64,000 nt of DNA from Curtobacterium ammoniigenes NBRC 101786 (GCF_001571045.1 NZ_BCSV01000002.1:372001-436000); one strand, 5' to 3'. Shown: positions 8,001-19,678, counted from the first letter of the stretch. A program made the numbers and translations. The notes: generated from the letters alone by a model not told the origin.

Positions 8001-9647
8001 ATGAGCCATGTGCGTCCTGAATCCGACTCCGCGCGCCATGTTCGGCCACCGCACCACCATGGAGCGCACGTCTCTGGCGGCCAGGAGGCCGACCGCAGCG
8101 ATGCGCACGACGGGAGCGGAGAGGCGGAAATCGGTCAGCCCACTTCGACCGAACCGCAGCGTCAGCGCGTTGACGCGCAGTCGGATACACCAACGCGCAC
8201 CGGCCCGGCGGGGCGCCCTGATGAGGGAGCGGATCCGAACCGCTGGAAAGCCCTCGTCGTCGTGTTGCTCGGCGGTGGGATCGTGCTCCTCGACGTGTCG
8301 ATCGTCAACGTGGCGTTGAAGTCCATCTCGGCGGGGCTCCCGGGGGCGTCACCTGAGGCGATCCAGTGGATCCTCTCGGGGTACGCGCTCTCGTTCGGTC
8401 TGCTGCTGGTGCCCGGTGGACGCCTCGGCGATGTGATCAGCCGCCGTCGCATGTTCATCATCGGCGTCCTGCTCTTCACCGTCGCCAGCGCACTCTGCGG
8501 CATCGCACCCACGGGCTTGTTCCTCGTCATCGCGCGACTGATTCAAGGGCTCGCAGGCGGACTGCTCACTCCCCAGGTGACGGGGATCATCCAGCAGCTG
8601 TTCCGGGGGCAGGAGCGCGGCACCGCCTTCGGGCTCTTCGGTGCGACAACCGGGATCGCGACCGCGATCGGCCCGCTCGTCGGTGGTCTCTTGATCACGG
8701 GATTCGGGGAGACGACCGGCTGGCGGTTCGTGTTCTACGTGAACCTGCCGATCGGTCTCGCAGCGATCCTCCTTGCGCTCCGCTACCTCCCGAACGGCAA
8801 CGGAGGCGCCCCCAAACGACGGCACGACTTCGACCCCGTCGGGATCGCGCTGCTCGGCGCAGCCGTGGTCGCGCTGCTGCTGCCGTTCGTGCAGTCGCAG
8901 CAGTGGCCGGGAGGCGCGAAATGGCTCCTGCTCATCGTCGCCGCGGTCCTCGGGCTCATGTTCGTGCTGTGGGAGCGGCGCTACGGCCGGAACCGGGAGT
9001 CGGTCGTCGATCTCCATCTGTTCTCGCGGCGGTCGTTCTCGCTCGGTGTCGCGCTCGCGACGGTCTACTTCGCGGGCTTCACCCCGCTGTTCTTCATCCT
9101 CACCATCACCCTCCAGTCGGGCCTGCACTACTCGGCACTGCTCGCCGGCGTGACGTCGGTCCCATTCGCGGTCGGCTCGGGTGTGGCGTCCACGATCGGC
9201 GGCCGGATCGTCCATCGTTTCGGGCGGCAGCTCATCGTGGTCGGCAGCATCCTCGTCCTGCTCGGCCTTGCGGGCGTCGTCCTCGTCGTGAACGGTCACG
9301 ACACGGCCAACCTCGGGTCGTGGCTCATCGTGCCGCTGTTCGTCGGCGGTGTCGGCAGCGGCCTCACGATCTCGCCGAACCAGGCGCTCACGCTGTCGGA
9401 GGTTCCCGTGGAGCAGGGCGGTACCGCCGGCGGCCTCGTCCAAGTTGGCGCGCGGGTCGGCTCGGCTGTGGGTATTGCGGCAGCTGGAAGCGTCTTCTAC
9501 GGATCGCTCGCGTCGAGCCATGGAGACTTTGCCCGAGCACTCCCGCTCGGCCTCGGCGTCTCGCTCGCCTTCGTCGGGGCGGCCCTCCTCGCGGGCATCC
9601 TCGACGTGATCATCGGGCGGGTTCAGGGGAACAGCACGACCGTCTAA
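8001..9647 (+). CDS. DHA2-family MFS drug exporter (EmrB/QacA type)
   Basis: Proton-driven multidrug exporter of 548 residues with about 14 predicted membrane helices. A hydrophilic, His/Asp/Gly-rich N-tail of about 80 residues precedes the first helix (RWKALVVVLLGGGIVLLDV). Family motifs are visible: a loop 2-3 motif (GGRLGDVISRRR near 137) and the antiporter motif C region (GATTGIATAIGPLVGG near 215). The long N-tail has no ribosome site, but a TANNNT box 8 bases upstream supports the ATG as a leaderless start. The exported compound cannot be inferred. Confidence 0.9.
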   Translation: MSHVRPESDSARHVRPPHHHGAHVSGGQEADRSDAHDGSGEAEIGQPTSTEPQRQRVDAQSDTPTRTGPAGRPDEGADPNRWKALVVVLLGGGIVLLDVSIVNVALKSISAGLPGASPEAIQWILSGYALSFGLLLVPGGRLGDVISRRRMFIIGVLLFTVASALCGIAPTGLFLVIARLIQGLAGGLLTPQVTGIIQQLFRGQERGTAFGLFGATTGIATAIGPLVGGLLITGFGETTGWRFVFYVNLPIGLAAILLALRYLPNGNGGAPKRRHDFDPVGIALLGAAVVALLLPFVQSQQWPGGAKWLLLIVAAVLGLMFVLWERRYGRNRESVVDLHLFSRRSFSLGVALATVYFAGFTPLFFILTITLQSGLHYSALLAGVTSVPFAVGSGVASTIGGRIVHRFGRQLIVVGSILVLLGLAGVVLVVNGHDTANLGSWLIVPLFVGGVGSGLTISPNQALTLSEVPVEQGGTAGGLVQVGARVGSAVGIAAAGSVFYGSLASSHGDFARALPLGLGVSLAFVGAALLAGILDVIIGRVQGNSTTV

Positions 9648-9757
9648 TGATGCCCTCGCAGCATCCGCCGATCCGGGTCTAGGTTCTGCCGATCCGGCGC
9701 CTCTAGGCTCGAGTCGAGGGGCCGGTGGACGGTTCCCGCCACGGTTGGAGGCACAGC

Positions 9758-10975
9758 GTGTCGGACTTGGATCTCGGCGAACCACTCACCCCGCCCGGTG
9801 ACGGACTCGAACTCCGGGCGCCGGAACCTGTCCCCCCGGTACCGGAGGAGCGCGCGGTCGGGATGGTCCCCGTGCCTCCGGAGAAGCAGCAGGAACTCCG
9901 AGACAAGGCGCAGCAGTTCGCCGACGCGCTCGCCGCAGAACAGCCCGGGAGCCCGTCGTTCAGTCAGAAAGTGGACGACATCGTCCGCATGGGCCAACGT
10001 GACATCGAGCGGTCGTCGCAGACGTCGAGCCGGTTGCTCGACCGGCCTTCGACCTCGCTTGCGGCGACGCGCGGGTCGGGCTCCGCTGGCGCGCCGCAGG
10101 CCGTCGTCGCAAAGACGCTGCAGGACCTCCGGGAGACGGTCACCGATCTGGATCCCGGCAAAGCCGACGTCACCGGCGCGCGCAAGGTGCTCGGGATGAT
10201 TCCCGGCGCTTCGCGAATCGCGCGGTACTTCCACCGGTTCGAGACCTCGCAACAGCAGCTCGACGCCATCATCGAAGCGCTTGTCTCAGGCCAGGATTCG
10301 CTGCGGAAGGACAACGCGGCGATCGAACAGGAGCGCACCGAGCTCTGGGCGACGATGGGGCGACTCGCCGAGTACGAGACGCTGGCGCGAGCGCTCGATG
10401 CGGCCGTCGAGGCGAAGGCAGCGGCGCTGCGGCAGGCCGACCCGAAGGCGGCCGACGCGCTGACCGCCGACGCGCTGTTCCCGATCCGACAGCGCCGGCA
10501 AGACCTCATGACGCAGATCGCCGTGTCCGTGCAGGGGTATCTCGCGCTCGACCTCGTCCGGAAGAACAATCTCGAGCTCATCACCGGTGTCGATCGCGCG
10601 CGGACGACGACCGTTGCCGCCCTCCGCACCGCCGTCGTGGTCGCCGAGGCGCTCGGGCAACAGCGGCTTGTCCTGGAGCAGATCAGCGCGCTGAACGAGA
10701 CCACCGATGCGATGATCGGCCGCACCAGCGAGTTGCTGCGTCAGCAGACCGCCGGCGTCCACGAGCAGGCCGCTTCATCGGGTGTCAGCGTCGCGACCCT
10801 GCAGAAGGCGTTCGATGACGTGCTCGCGACAATTGATGCGGTCGACAGCTATCGAGCGCAGGCCGTCGGCGCGATGGCCGAGACGGTGAACGCGCTCGAG
10901 ACGCAGATCGGCCGCGCACAGCAAGCGCTCGAACGGTCGCACCGCGAATCCGAGCAGCGCAGCATCGGCAGCTGA
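9758..10975 (+). CDS. toxic anion resistance protein, TelA/KlaA family
   Basis: TelA-like protein of 405 residues, a largely helical family linked to tellurite and other toxic-anion or envelope stress. The N-terminal ~70 residues are Pro/Glu-rich, followed by long amphipathic helices with the family region (ARKVLGMIPGASRIARYFHRF near residues 145-165, and IEQERTELWATMGRL). No membrane segment is seen. The GTG at 9758 follows GGTTGGAGG and is preferred to an upstream ATG that lacks a ribosome site. It converges on an operon of YbjQ-type proteins; TelA genes often sit near tellurite/stress proteins, so a shared stress role is possible but inferred. Confidence 0.85.
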   Translation: MSDLDLGEPLTPPGDGLELRAPEPVPPVPEERAVGMVPVPPEKQQELRDKAQQFADALAAEQPGSPSFSQKVDDIVRMGQRDIERSSQTSSRLLDRPSTSLAATRGSGSAGAPQAVVAKTLQDLRETVTDLDPGKADVTGARKVLGMIPGASRIARYFHRFETSQQQLDAIIEALVSGQDSLRKDNAAIEQERTELWATMGRLAEYETLARALDAAVEAKAAALRQADPKAADALTADALFPIRQRRQDLMTQIAVSVQGYLALDLVRKNNLELITGVDRARTTTVAALRTAVVVAEALGQQRLVLEQISALNETTDAMIGRTSELLRQQTAGVHEQAASSGVSVATLQKAFDDVLATIDAVDSYRAQAVGAMAETVNALETQIGRAQQALERSHRESEQRSIGS

Positions 10976-11020
10976 TCCCGCCGTGCGACCAGTCCCTTGG
11001 ATGCTCGTCGAGCGCGGGTG

Positions 11021-11848
11021 CTAGTCGAGGTCGAGACTGGAGGCGCGGAATCGGTCCTCGAGGAAGCGACCGTTCACGAGCAGCGACCCGGCATCCTGCT
11101 CGACCGCGGCGTCGTGCATTCTGGTGGCCGCGGCCTCCAGCTCGGCGAGCTGACGGGTGAGCGCCTCGGCGGCAGTCGACCCGTCCGCCAGCCGGTGGGT
11201 CTGCGCCCAGTCTGACGGGAGGGCTGCGAACGAGCGGAGGGTGTCCGGGAGGTACGCGGTGGCCGTCCGACGCACGACGATCTCGGGTTCGCCCCCGACG
11301 ACCCGCGGAACCGTGTCGGTGAGCAGCGCGACGATTCGCCGTACCTGATCCGCCGCTGATGCGGGGAGGCGGGTCGCGGCTGCCGCTTCAAGCGCGGCGA
11401 GGCCGCCTGACAGATCCGTGTCGCGGACGGTGAAGGGGTCCGCGGTACGGATGCCGAGCCTCCCGAGCGATGTCGCGACGGCGGCGCTGTCACCGGCGGT
11501 CTCGGCTGCGATCGCTGCGACCTCGCCGGCGAACGCGGCGAGCCATGCCCCGAGCGGCGGCTGCCGACGAGCGATGATCACCCCTCCGGACACCCGAGCT
11601 GCTTCGGCCACCAGCCGACCGTTGTCGTCGCGAAGGATCAGGGTCTCTTCGACGCCGGCGAGCCGAATCGATCGCACGACACCCTCGCGGCCCGCCATCC
11701 GATCGCCGAGCGAGCGCTTGCGCTCGACCGACAGCACCGTTTCGACCACGGAGGCTGGGAGCGCGCGGCGGGCAGCGGCGGCGAGGCCGTCGAGCAGCGA
11801 CTGCGGGTCCGCATTCGCATCGAGCGGTGCCGGGACGGCCTCGCTCAT
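11021..11848 (-). CDS. hypothetical protein in the YbjQ operon
   Basis: Unrecognised protein of 275 residues, last gene of a three-gene minus-strand operon. It is Ala/Val-rich and probably soluble. A middle segment (GVIIARRQPPLGAWLAAFAG) looks like a small beta/alpha unit, and the C-terminus is helical (AELEAAATRMHDAA). Its ATG overlaps the stop of the upstream YbjQ gene (ATGA), so it is translationally coupled and should share its role. A longer reading to 12253 would run through the upstream gene in another frame and was rejected. No function is proposed. Confidence 0.78.
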   Translation of the reverse strand: MSEAVPAPLDANADPQSLLDGLAAAARRALPASVVETVLSVERKRSLGDRMAGREGVVRSIRLAGVEETLILRDDNGRLVAEAARVSGGVIIARRQPPLGAWLAAFAGEVAAIAAETAGDSAAVATSLGRLGIRTADPFTVRDTDLSGGLAALEAAAATRLPASAADQVRRIVALLTDTVPRVVGGEPEIVVRRTATAYLPDTLRSFAALPSDWAQTHRLADGSTAAEALTRQLAELEAAATRMHDAAVEQDAGSLLVNGRFLEDRFRASSLDLD

Positions 11849-12672
11849 CGATCCGTCAGCGGCAGGACGAGTCCTGGAGTGGCGATGACGTGGTCGTCGC
11901 GCAGCGAGCGGACGGCGGTGCCGATCGCGAAGAACTCCGTCGTGTGGCCGCCCCAGCGGTGCGGGAGGCTCAGCAGCTGCACGCCGACGATGCCTTCGGC
12001 CGCCAGGTACTCGGCCTCCGTCTGCATGCGCCCCATGGCGAGCTCGCGCGCGTCGTAGAGGGCCTCGGTGTACTGCGGGATTTCGGTGTTCGCGCCGATC
12101 GTCGACAGCGACGACATCATGCCGCGATGGGCGATGTGATAGACGCAGGTGCCCATGACGAGGCCGAGCGGTGCGTAGCCGGCCTGGATCAGCGTCCAGA
12201 AGTCCTGGCCTGACAGGTCTGAGGTGAAGGGCAGGCTCTTCGCGTTCCGCCACGTGCCCGAGGGCGGTGCCGCGTCGGCGACGACGGCGGTGCCGACTGC
12301 GATGAACTCGGCGAGGTCGTTGCCGTATTCCTTGAACTCGATCTCGAGGCGGACGCCGACCACGCCGTCAGCGCCGAGTCGGTCCGCCTCTGCTTCCATC
12401 CGCGTCATTGCGAGCTCGCGTGCGTGGTACATCGCCTGACTGAGCTTGTCGAGCTCCATGTTCCGGCTCCAGCGACCGGCCTGGATCCCGACGTGGTAGA
12501 CGCTCGAACCGAGGACCAGGCCGACCGGGCGGAAGCCGGCCTGCCGGACCAGGAGGAACTCGTTCACCGAGAGATCGGAGGTGAACAGGCGTCTGCGGCT
12601 GTCGTCGAGGCGCGCCTGCGCATCGACCGGAAGGGGGACTGCCGTCAGGTCCGGACCGGATGACTGGTCCAT
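11845..12672 (-). CDS. tandem YbjQ-type (heavy-metal-binding-like) protein
   Basis: Protein of 275 residues made of two YbjQ-like domains (Pfam 'putative heavy-metal-binding'). Each repeat has the same order: FTSDLS, then AGF/AGY-xPxGLVxGxxVYH, a helix with ARELAMxRM, then GVVGVxLE or GIVGVQL, and an ending FIAVGTAV or FFAIGTAV. Copies cover about residues 28-130 and 148-262. YbjQ proteins form pentamers; their biological role is poorly defined. It lies 21 bp downstream of another YbjQ-type gene and overlaps the next gene by 4 bp. Confidence 0.83.
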   Translation of the reverse strand: MDQSSGPDLTAVPLPVDAQARLDDSRRRLFTSDLSVNEFLLVRQAGFRPVGLVLGSSVYHVGIQAGRWSRNMELDKLSQAMYHARELAMTRMEAEADRLGADGVVGVRLEIEFKEYGNDLAEFIAVGTAVVADAAPPSGTWRNAKSLPFTSDLSGQDFWTLIQAGYAPLGLVMGTCVYHIAHRGMMSSLSTIGANTEIPQYTEALYDARELAMGRMQTEAEYLAAEGIVGVQLLSLPHRWGGHTTEFFAIGTAVRSLRDDHVIATPGLVLPLTDR

Positions 12673-12693
12673 GGGGTTCCTCTCGTGAATGGG

Positions 12694-13791
12694 TCAGCGG
12701 TACCGCTGCGCCGAGCGCACGCCCGGGTCGGTCAGGGGCAGGATGCCGAGCACATCGCGCTGTGCCCGGGCGGTCGACGAATGGTTGCGGAACGCGTGCA
12801 TCGGTCCGGGCGCGATGGCCGTGCCGACGAACAGTGCTTCGGCGTGCAAATCGACCTCGTCGCCGCACGGCGTCTCGAACTCGCCGACGGAGGAGTCCGT
12901 CACGACGAGATCGGTTGCGCCGAGCGGCGCGGCACGGGCGGTCAGCTGGGCGCGGGCGTCATCGCGCGCTGCCTCGAGCAGCTCGGTCAGCCCGTTCACC
13001 TCGGTGTTGTCGGTCCAGACGGACCGCTGTTGCTTGAGCAGGCCGTCTTCGTGCTTGGTCGACACCGAGAGGCCGAGTGCCATGCCGCGGGGCACGTAGC
13101 CGGACTGGACAAGGGCGGTGACATGCTCGGCACTGAAGCCGGCCGTCCAGACGCCACCTCTACCGCTTGGTGTGATCGAGGTGTCCAGACTTCGCACCGC
13201 CGTGCCGACGGCAGTGAACTCCCACGTCGCGTTCTCGAGAAGCGTTCGGCGGATGCTGACCCCGACGACGCCGTCCGCCCCGAGTGCTGCTGCTTCGGCG
13301 GCCATGCGGTCATGGGCACCGTGCCATGCGTGGGCGAAGGCGTGGACGTACGATCCGAAGCCGGCGTTCCGGCCCCCTCTGCCACCGGTCGTCAGCACGG
13401 GGGTGGTCCAGTACCCACCAGCGTTGCCGGGCCAGCCCCCGACTGCGGGTCCGCGGCCGAACGGGTTCGCGCCGAATGCGCCACCCTGACCGATCGGCCC
13501 ACCGCCGCCGAAGATTCCGCCGAGCGACCCGGCGGCGGCTGTGCCGTCCCCGAACGGGAATGACGCGACGCCGCCAGGCCGAAAGTTCGCGTTCCAGATG
13601 CCGCACCCGCCACCGGACCAGCTCAACTGCATCACGAGGCTGCCGAAGACCTCGCCGACCGGCTGGAGTGCAACGGACCTGATCGCGGCCGCGCCGGGAG
13701 CCGAGAGCAACGAGCCGGCGACACCACTTGCGCGCTGTCGCGCGATACGGGCGTGCGCTGCGGGCGGAAGCCCGCCTTCCCATGACGCCAT
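12694..13791 (-). CDS. YbjQ-type protein with glycine-rich insertion
   Basis: Protein of 365 residues, first gene of the three-gene operon. It also has two YbjQ-like domains, but the first is interrupted: after a LQPVGEVFGSLVMQLSW strand there is an ~80-residue segment rich in Gly/Pro/Phe (GSLGGIFGGGGPIGQGG) before the helix and GADGVVGV strand resume. The second copy is intact (SGYVPRGMALGLSVST ... ATDLVVTDSS ... EALFVGTAI). The ATG at 13791 follows GGGGGTG; an ATG 60 bases upstream is less likely. Confidence 0.78.
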   Translation of the reverse strand: MASWEGGLPPAAHARIARQRASGVAGSLLSAPGAAAIRSVALQPVGEVFGSLVMQLSWSGGGCGIWNANFRPGGVASFPFGDGTAAAGSLGGIFGGGGPIGQGGAFGANPFGRGPAVGGWPGNAGGYWTTPVLTTGGRGGRNAGFGSYVHAFAHAWHGAHDRMAAEAAALGADGVVGVSIRRTLLENATWEFTAVGTAVRSLDTSITPSGRGGVWTAGFSAEHVTALVQSGYVPRGMALGLSVSTKHEDGLLKQQRSVWTDNTEVNGLTELLEAARDDARAQLTARAAPLGATDLVVTDSSVGEFETPCGDEVDLHAEALFVGTAIAPGPMHAFRNHSSTARAQRDVLGILPLTDPGVRSAQRYR

Positions 13792-13922
13792 GCACACCCC
13801 CGAACCGGTGCTGCCGCCCGGGTCTCGGTCGGCTGGTCCAGCATTGCACACGGAGGTCGCGTGCAGCAGGGCGATTTCCCGGGGTTGTGGGGCCTATCTG
13901 CGAGTGCGTCCAGTCGTGTGGA

Positions 13923-13928
13923 TAGCGT
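13923..13928 (+). promoter_or_regulatory. candidate -10 box TAGCGT, leaderless
   Basis: TAGCGT ends exactly 6 bases before the GTG at 13935; no Shine-Dalgarno sequence is present. Confidence 0.45.
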
Positions 13929-13934
13929 CGGTTC

Positions 13935-14507
13935 GTGGTCACTTCGATGCTGCTGATCGCGGACACCCACGTGCCGAAACGTGCCCGCGACCTTCCGGCG
14001 GCGCTCTGGCGGGATATCGAGCGCGCCGACATCGTCGTGCACGCGGGGGACTGGGTCGACCTCGACCTCGTCGACGCGGTGCGCGTACGGGCGCGGCGAC
14101 TCGTGGGCGTCCGGGGGAACAATGACGGCCCCTCATTCGACGGCGTGCTGCCCACCGAGGCGCGGTTCGAGGTCGAGGGTGTTCGGGTTGCAGTCGTCCA
14201 TGAGACCGGCGCCGCGGCAGGCAGAGATCGCCGCATGATCGCCGCGTTCCCCGATGTCGACGTGCTCGTCTTCGGGCACTCGCATATTCCGTGGGACTCG
14301 GTCGCGGTGGATGTAGACGGTCGTCGGTTGCGCCTCCTGAATCCCGGATCACCGACCGACCGCCGTCGCCAGCCGACCTGCACGTGGATGCGCGTCCAGG
14401 TCGATCCCCGGCTTGGGGGTGCTGACGGCCTGCGCGTCGAGCTCGTCCGGAGGGACGAAGCGCGCCGAGAAGTGCACAGTCGGCATCAGCTGCGCAACGG
14501 AGTCTGA
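13935..14507 (+). CDS. YfcE/MJ0936-type metallophosphoesterase
   Basis: Small calcineurin-like phosphoesterase of 190 residues using two metal ions. The five metal motifs are visible in order: LIADTHVPK (DxH, residues ~7-15), HAGDWVD (GD), GVRGNND (GNxD), VVHETG (where the usual HG is HE) and FGHSHIP (GHTH-like). YfcE-type enzymes hydrolyse phosphodiesters; the natural substrate is unknown. The first GTG is preferred because a TAGCGT box lies 6 bases upstream. It is divergent from the YbjQ operon and is followed by an alcohol dehydrogenase. Confidence 0.85.
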   Translation: MVTSMLLIADTHVPKRARDLPAALWRDIERADIVVHAGDWVDLDLVDAVRVRARRLVGVRGNNDGPSFDGVLPTEARFEVEGVRVAVVHETGAAAGRDRRMIAAFPDVDVLVFGHSHIPWDSVAVDVDGRRLRLLNPGSPTDRRRQPTCTWMRVQVDPRLGGADGLRVELVRRDEARREVHSRHQLRNGV

Positions 14508-14576
14508 GCCCTCGCGGGATGATTGTTCCGGACCGGCCGTCGGCCGCCGTCCATCCCGATCGTTCTGAGGAGCGTC

Positions 14577-15623
14577 TTGCGCACCGTCAACGCGTACGCG
14601 GCACCGTCCGCGACCGAACCACTTGTCCCCGTCACCATCCAGCGCCGCGATGTCGGCCCGAAGGACGTCCAGATCGAGATCGCCTATGCGGGGATCTGCC
14701 ACTCGGACATCCACACCGTCCGCGGCGAATGGGGCCCGATCACCTATCCGCAGGTCGTCGGGCATGAGATCGTCGGCACCGTGAGTGCCGTCGGCGACGA
14801 CGTCACCAAGCACAAGGTCGGCGACCTTGTCGGTGTCGGCTGCATGGTGAACTCGTGCCGTGAGTGCGAGAACTGCCGCGCCGGGTACGAGCAGTACTGC
14901 CTGAAGGGCAACGTGCAGACCTACACGGGAATCGACCCCGCGGACGGGACCATCACCCAAGGCGGGTATTCGCAGGCGATCGTCGTCGACGAGGACTTCG
15001 TGCTCCGCGTTCCGGAATCGCTCGACGTCGCCAAGGTCGCACCGCTGCTGTGCGCCGGCATCACCACCTACTCGCCCCTCCGGCACTGGGGTGCGGGCCC
15101 GGGCAAGCGCGTCGCCGTCGTGGGGATGGGCGGCCTCGGTCATATGGCGGTGAAGATCGCGCACGCCATGGGCGCAGACGTGACCGTGCTCTCGCAGACC
15201 CTTTCCAAGAAGGAGGACGGGCTTCGCCTTGGCGCGGACCACTACTTCGCAACCAACGATCCGGAAACGTTCGAGGACCTGGGCAACTACTTCGATCTCA
15301 TCGTCAACACGGTGTCGGCCCCGCTCGACATGCAGGCGTACCTTCGGCTGCTGCGACGTGATGGCACCCTGGTGAACGTTGGCGCTCCGCCAGAGGCGCT
15401 GCCGATCCAGGTGTTCACCCTCTTCAACAACCGTCGCTCGTTCGCGGGGTCATCGATCGGCGGCATCGGCGAGACGCAGGAGATGCTCGACTTCTGTGCA
15501 GAGCACGGGATCGTCCCGGAGACCGAGCTCATCACCGCCGACGAGATCAACAGCGCGTACGAGCGCGTGCTGCGCTCCGATGTCCGCTACCGGTTCGTGA
15601 TCGACGCGTCGACCTTCGCATAG
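14577..15623 (+). CDS. NAD(P)-dependent alcohol dehydrogenase (YahK/CAD type)
   Basis: Zinc alcohol dehydrogenase of 348 residues resembling YahK and cinnamyl-alcohol-dehydrogenase-like enzymes that reduce broad aldehydes with NADPH. Visible are the catalytic zinc ligands ([13 protein letters not shown] and VGHEIVG), the structural zinc cysteines ([15 protein letters not shown]), and the cofactor motif [20 protein letters not shown]. The TTG at 14577 follows GAGGAGCGTC, so it is chosen over an earlier TTG without a ribosome site. The gene ends before a G-C-rich hairpin and appears to be monocistronic. Confidence 0.9.
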   Translation: MRTVNAYAAPSATEPLVPVTIQRRDVGPKDVQIEIAYAGICHSDIHTVRGEWGPITYPQVVGHEIVGTVSAVGDDVTKHKVGDLVGVGCMVNSCRECENCRAGYEQYCLKGNVQTYTGIDPADGTITQGGYSQAIVVDEDFVLRVPESLDVAKVAPLLCAGITTYSPLRHWGAGPGKRVAVVGMGGLGHMAVKIAHAMGADVTVLSQTLSKKEDGLRLGADHYFATNDPETFEDLGNYFDLIVNTVSAPLDMQAYLRLLRRDGTLVNVGAPPEALPIQVFTLFNNRRSFAGSSIGGIGETQEMLDFCAEHGIVPETELITADEINSAYERVLRSDVRYRFVIDASTFA

Positions 15624-15630
15624 CGGCACT

Positions 15631-15682
15631 CCCCGAGCGGCCTCGGCGCGCGATTCACGCGTGGCGCTGAGGTCGTTCGGGG
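15631..15682 (+). terminator. hairpin after the alcohol dehydrogenase gene
   Basis: Arms CCCCGAGCGGCCTC (15631-15644) and GAGGTCGTTCGGGG (15669-15682) pair with two G-U positions, separated by 24 bases that contain further GCGCG pairing. No T-run. Confidence 0.45.
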
Positions 15683-15851
15683 TACAGCGCGTGTCCGCAT
15701 TCCGCCTGACCCCCTTATCTGGGGACAGACCGTTCCTTGTCCTCTTTTCTGCCGACAAGTAACGTGAATGTCGGCCAAAGGGGGGACCGCGACGGTGCCT
15801 CCCGACATCGCCTTGCAGCACTCCGCCTGCGCGAGCTCGGAAGGACCGATC

Positions 15852-16622
15852 ATGACGCTCTTGAACGACCGTCACCGTGCACCGGCACTGGACTCGATCG
15901 ACACGGCAGTTCTCCAGGCGATGCTCGCCGCCGACACAAGCGAATCGCAGCGCATCGCCGCCGCGGCGCGTGCGCTCGTTCCCGATCCCATCGAGGTTGC
16001 TGGCTACACCGTGGCCGGCGCCTCCGTTGCGCTCGGCGACGCCGGCGGCGACGTCTTCGACTGGTCCACGGACGGCCGAACGATCACGGTCTCGGTGGCA
16101 GACGTCATGGGCAAGGGCCTGCCGGCTGCGGTGCTCGCGGCGAACCTTCGTGGAGCGCTTCGTGCCCGGTCCGGCGCCGAACCGGCCGCTGCCGTCATGG
16201 CACTCGAGCAGCAGATCGAACGCGACCTCGTGGGCGCGGAGTCCTTCGCGACCCTCTTCCACGGTCTCCTCGACGCGGAGGCCGGAGTCCTCGACTACGT
16301 CGACGCCGGCCACGGCATCGCGATGCACATCGCGCAGTCCGGCGCGATCACCATTCTTCGTTCCCGCGAACTCCCGGTCGGCCTGTTCCCCGGCGCGGTG
16401 CGTTCCTCGCGCCGGATCGCGATCGAGCCGGGAGACGCGCTGGTCGTGGCCTCAGACGGCCTTCTGGAACTCCACGACGGTTCTCTCGCAACATTGGAGC
16501 TTGTCGCCGCCCGGTACCGCGATGCACCCGACATCGCGGCATTCGTCGAAACCGTCGTGCAGGCGGCGCGCAGCTCCGACCCGGGCGACGACGTCACCGT
16601 CCTCGTCCTCGCTCGCCGCTGA
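15852..16622 (+). CDS. PP2C-type phosphatase, RsbU/SpoIIE family
   Basis: Serine/threonine phosphatase of 256 residues belonging to the SpoIIE/RsbU branch, which acts on anti-anti-sigma factors in partner-switching stress pathways. Metal-binding motifs are seen: GDAGGDVFDW (about residues 65-74), SVADVMGKGLPAA (DxxGxG), YVDAGHG and near the end DPGDDVTVLVL. A short N-terminal region (~50 residues) carries no recognised sensor domain, so the input is probably from a partner. The ATG at 15852 follows GGAAGGA; 28 extra upstream codons are possible but less likely. Confidence 0.85.
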   Translation: MTLLNDRHRAPALDSIDTAVLQAMLAADTSESQRIAAAARALVPDPIEVAGYTVAGASVALGDAGGDVFDWSTDGRTITVSVADVMGKGLPAAVLAANLRGALRARSGAEPAAAVMALEQQIERDLVGAESFATLFHGLLDAEAGVLDYVDAGHGIAMHIAQSGAITILRSRELPVGLFPGAVRSSRRIAIEPGDALVVASDGLLELHDGSLATLELVAARYRDAPDIAAFVETVVQAARSSDPGDDVTVLVLARR

Positions 16623-16825
16623 GCTCGGCGCGCTTCCGCACGGGAGGCGCGGTGCCCGTCGTGCCCGCACCGCGCCACCCCGGGATCGCCGACCGGACCC
16701 GAAACGGCCGGCGGTCCCGCAGCGCCCTGAGGACATCGCGCCGTAAAGTGCGTGCGAATGCCGACGCGTCACCTGCGCGCAGGCCACAATCGAACGCAGG
16801 GACACGAACGAGAGGCCGGACGGGC

Positions 16826-17314
16826 ATGCCAGAGAGCGACGCTGGACCGGTCGACTTCCAGACGACGACGATCGTGCTGGCGGCCAACGAGCCGGATCTT
16901 CTGGAAACACTCCGCATGGGTGCCCTCCGCGCGGGCGTCGCCGAGGATCGACTCATCGTGCAGCCTGCGATCGCGCCACTCGACCCTCCGGACGGCGCTG
17001 CGCCGGGCCTCGCGGTGGTCGCCGTGCGCCGAGGCGAGCACGACTCGCCATTTCAACGTGGTGTGCGCATTGCGGAGCGGCTCGCTCCCGGGCTGGACCC
17101 GCACGCCCTACAGGTGGTGTTCTCGATCCCGGTGTACGCCCGGCTGGCGCCGAAGCTCGAGCGACTCCTCACCGTCGAGATGCTGCACCAGCTCGACATC
17201 GTCGGTGCCGTCGGCGGCGTGATCACGCCCTGGCGATCGATCCGCCTTCGCGTTGGGTACGCCGGACTGCGCGCCGCCGGTGTCCGCGTGTTCCGCCTCA
17301 AGCTGCGCCCGTAA
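16826..17314 (+). CDS. hypothetical protein
   Basis: Protein of 162 residues with no recognised domain. It shows alternating short strands and helices (TTIVLAANEPDLLETLRMGA, LAVVAVRRGE, HALQVVFSIPVYARLAP) and a basic C-terminus (RVFRLKLRP). It looks soluble. The ATG at 16826 follows AGAGGCCGGACGGGC; no typical SD is closer. It sits 200 bp after the phosphatase gene on the same strand and might belong to the same transcription unit, but no link of function is apparent. Confidence 0.6.
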   Translation: MPESDAGPVDFQTTTIVLAANEPDLLETLRMGALRAGVAEDRLIVQPAIAPLDPPDGAAPGLAVVAVRRGEHDSPFQRGVRIAERLAPGLDPHALQVVFSIPVYARLAPKLERLLTVEMLHQLDIVGAVGGVITPWRSIRLRVGYAGLRAAGVRVFRLKLRP

Positions 17315-17390
17315 CCATCGCCCGTAACGATCGGGTGAGTGCGCGCGTCGTGGGTTCGTGCTCCTATCGCTGGGCGTCAGCCGAGCAAGG

Positions 17391-17408
17391 TATCTTGATG
17401 TCGAGATA
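17391..17408. promoter_or_regulatory. 18-bp inverted repeat upstream of icd
   Basis: TATCTTGATGTCGAGATA reads as TATCT-YGATRTCR-AGATA with one mismatched pair, centred about 68 bp before the icd ATG. It is a likely operator overlapping or next to the icd promoter. The regulator is not identifiable here; the TTGAYRTCRAG core resembles winged-helix (MarR-like) sites. Confidence 0.5.
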
Positions 17409-17467
17409 TTGCGAAGCGCGAGTAGCGTGAGCACCACCGACGCTCGACCAAGGGAGTAGCCGCCAGC

Positions 17468-19678
<2,211 letters not shown>

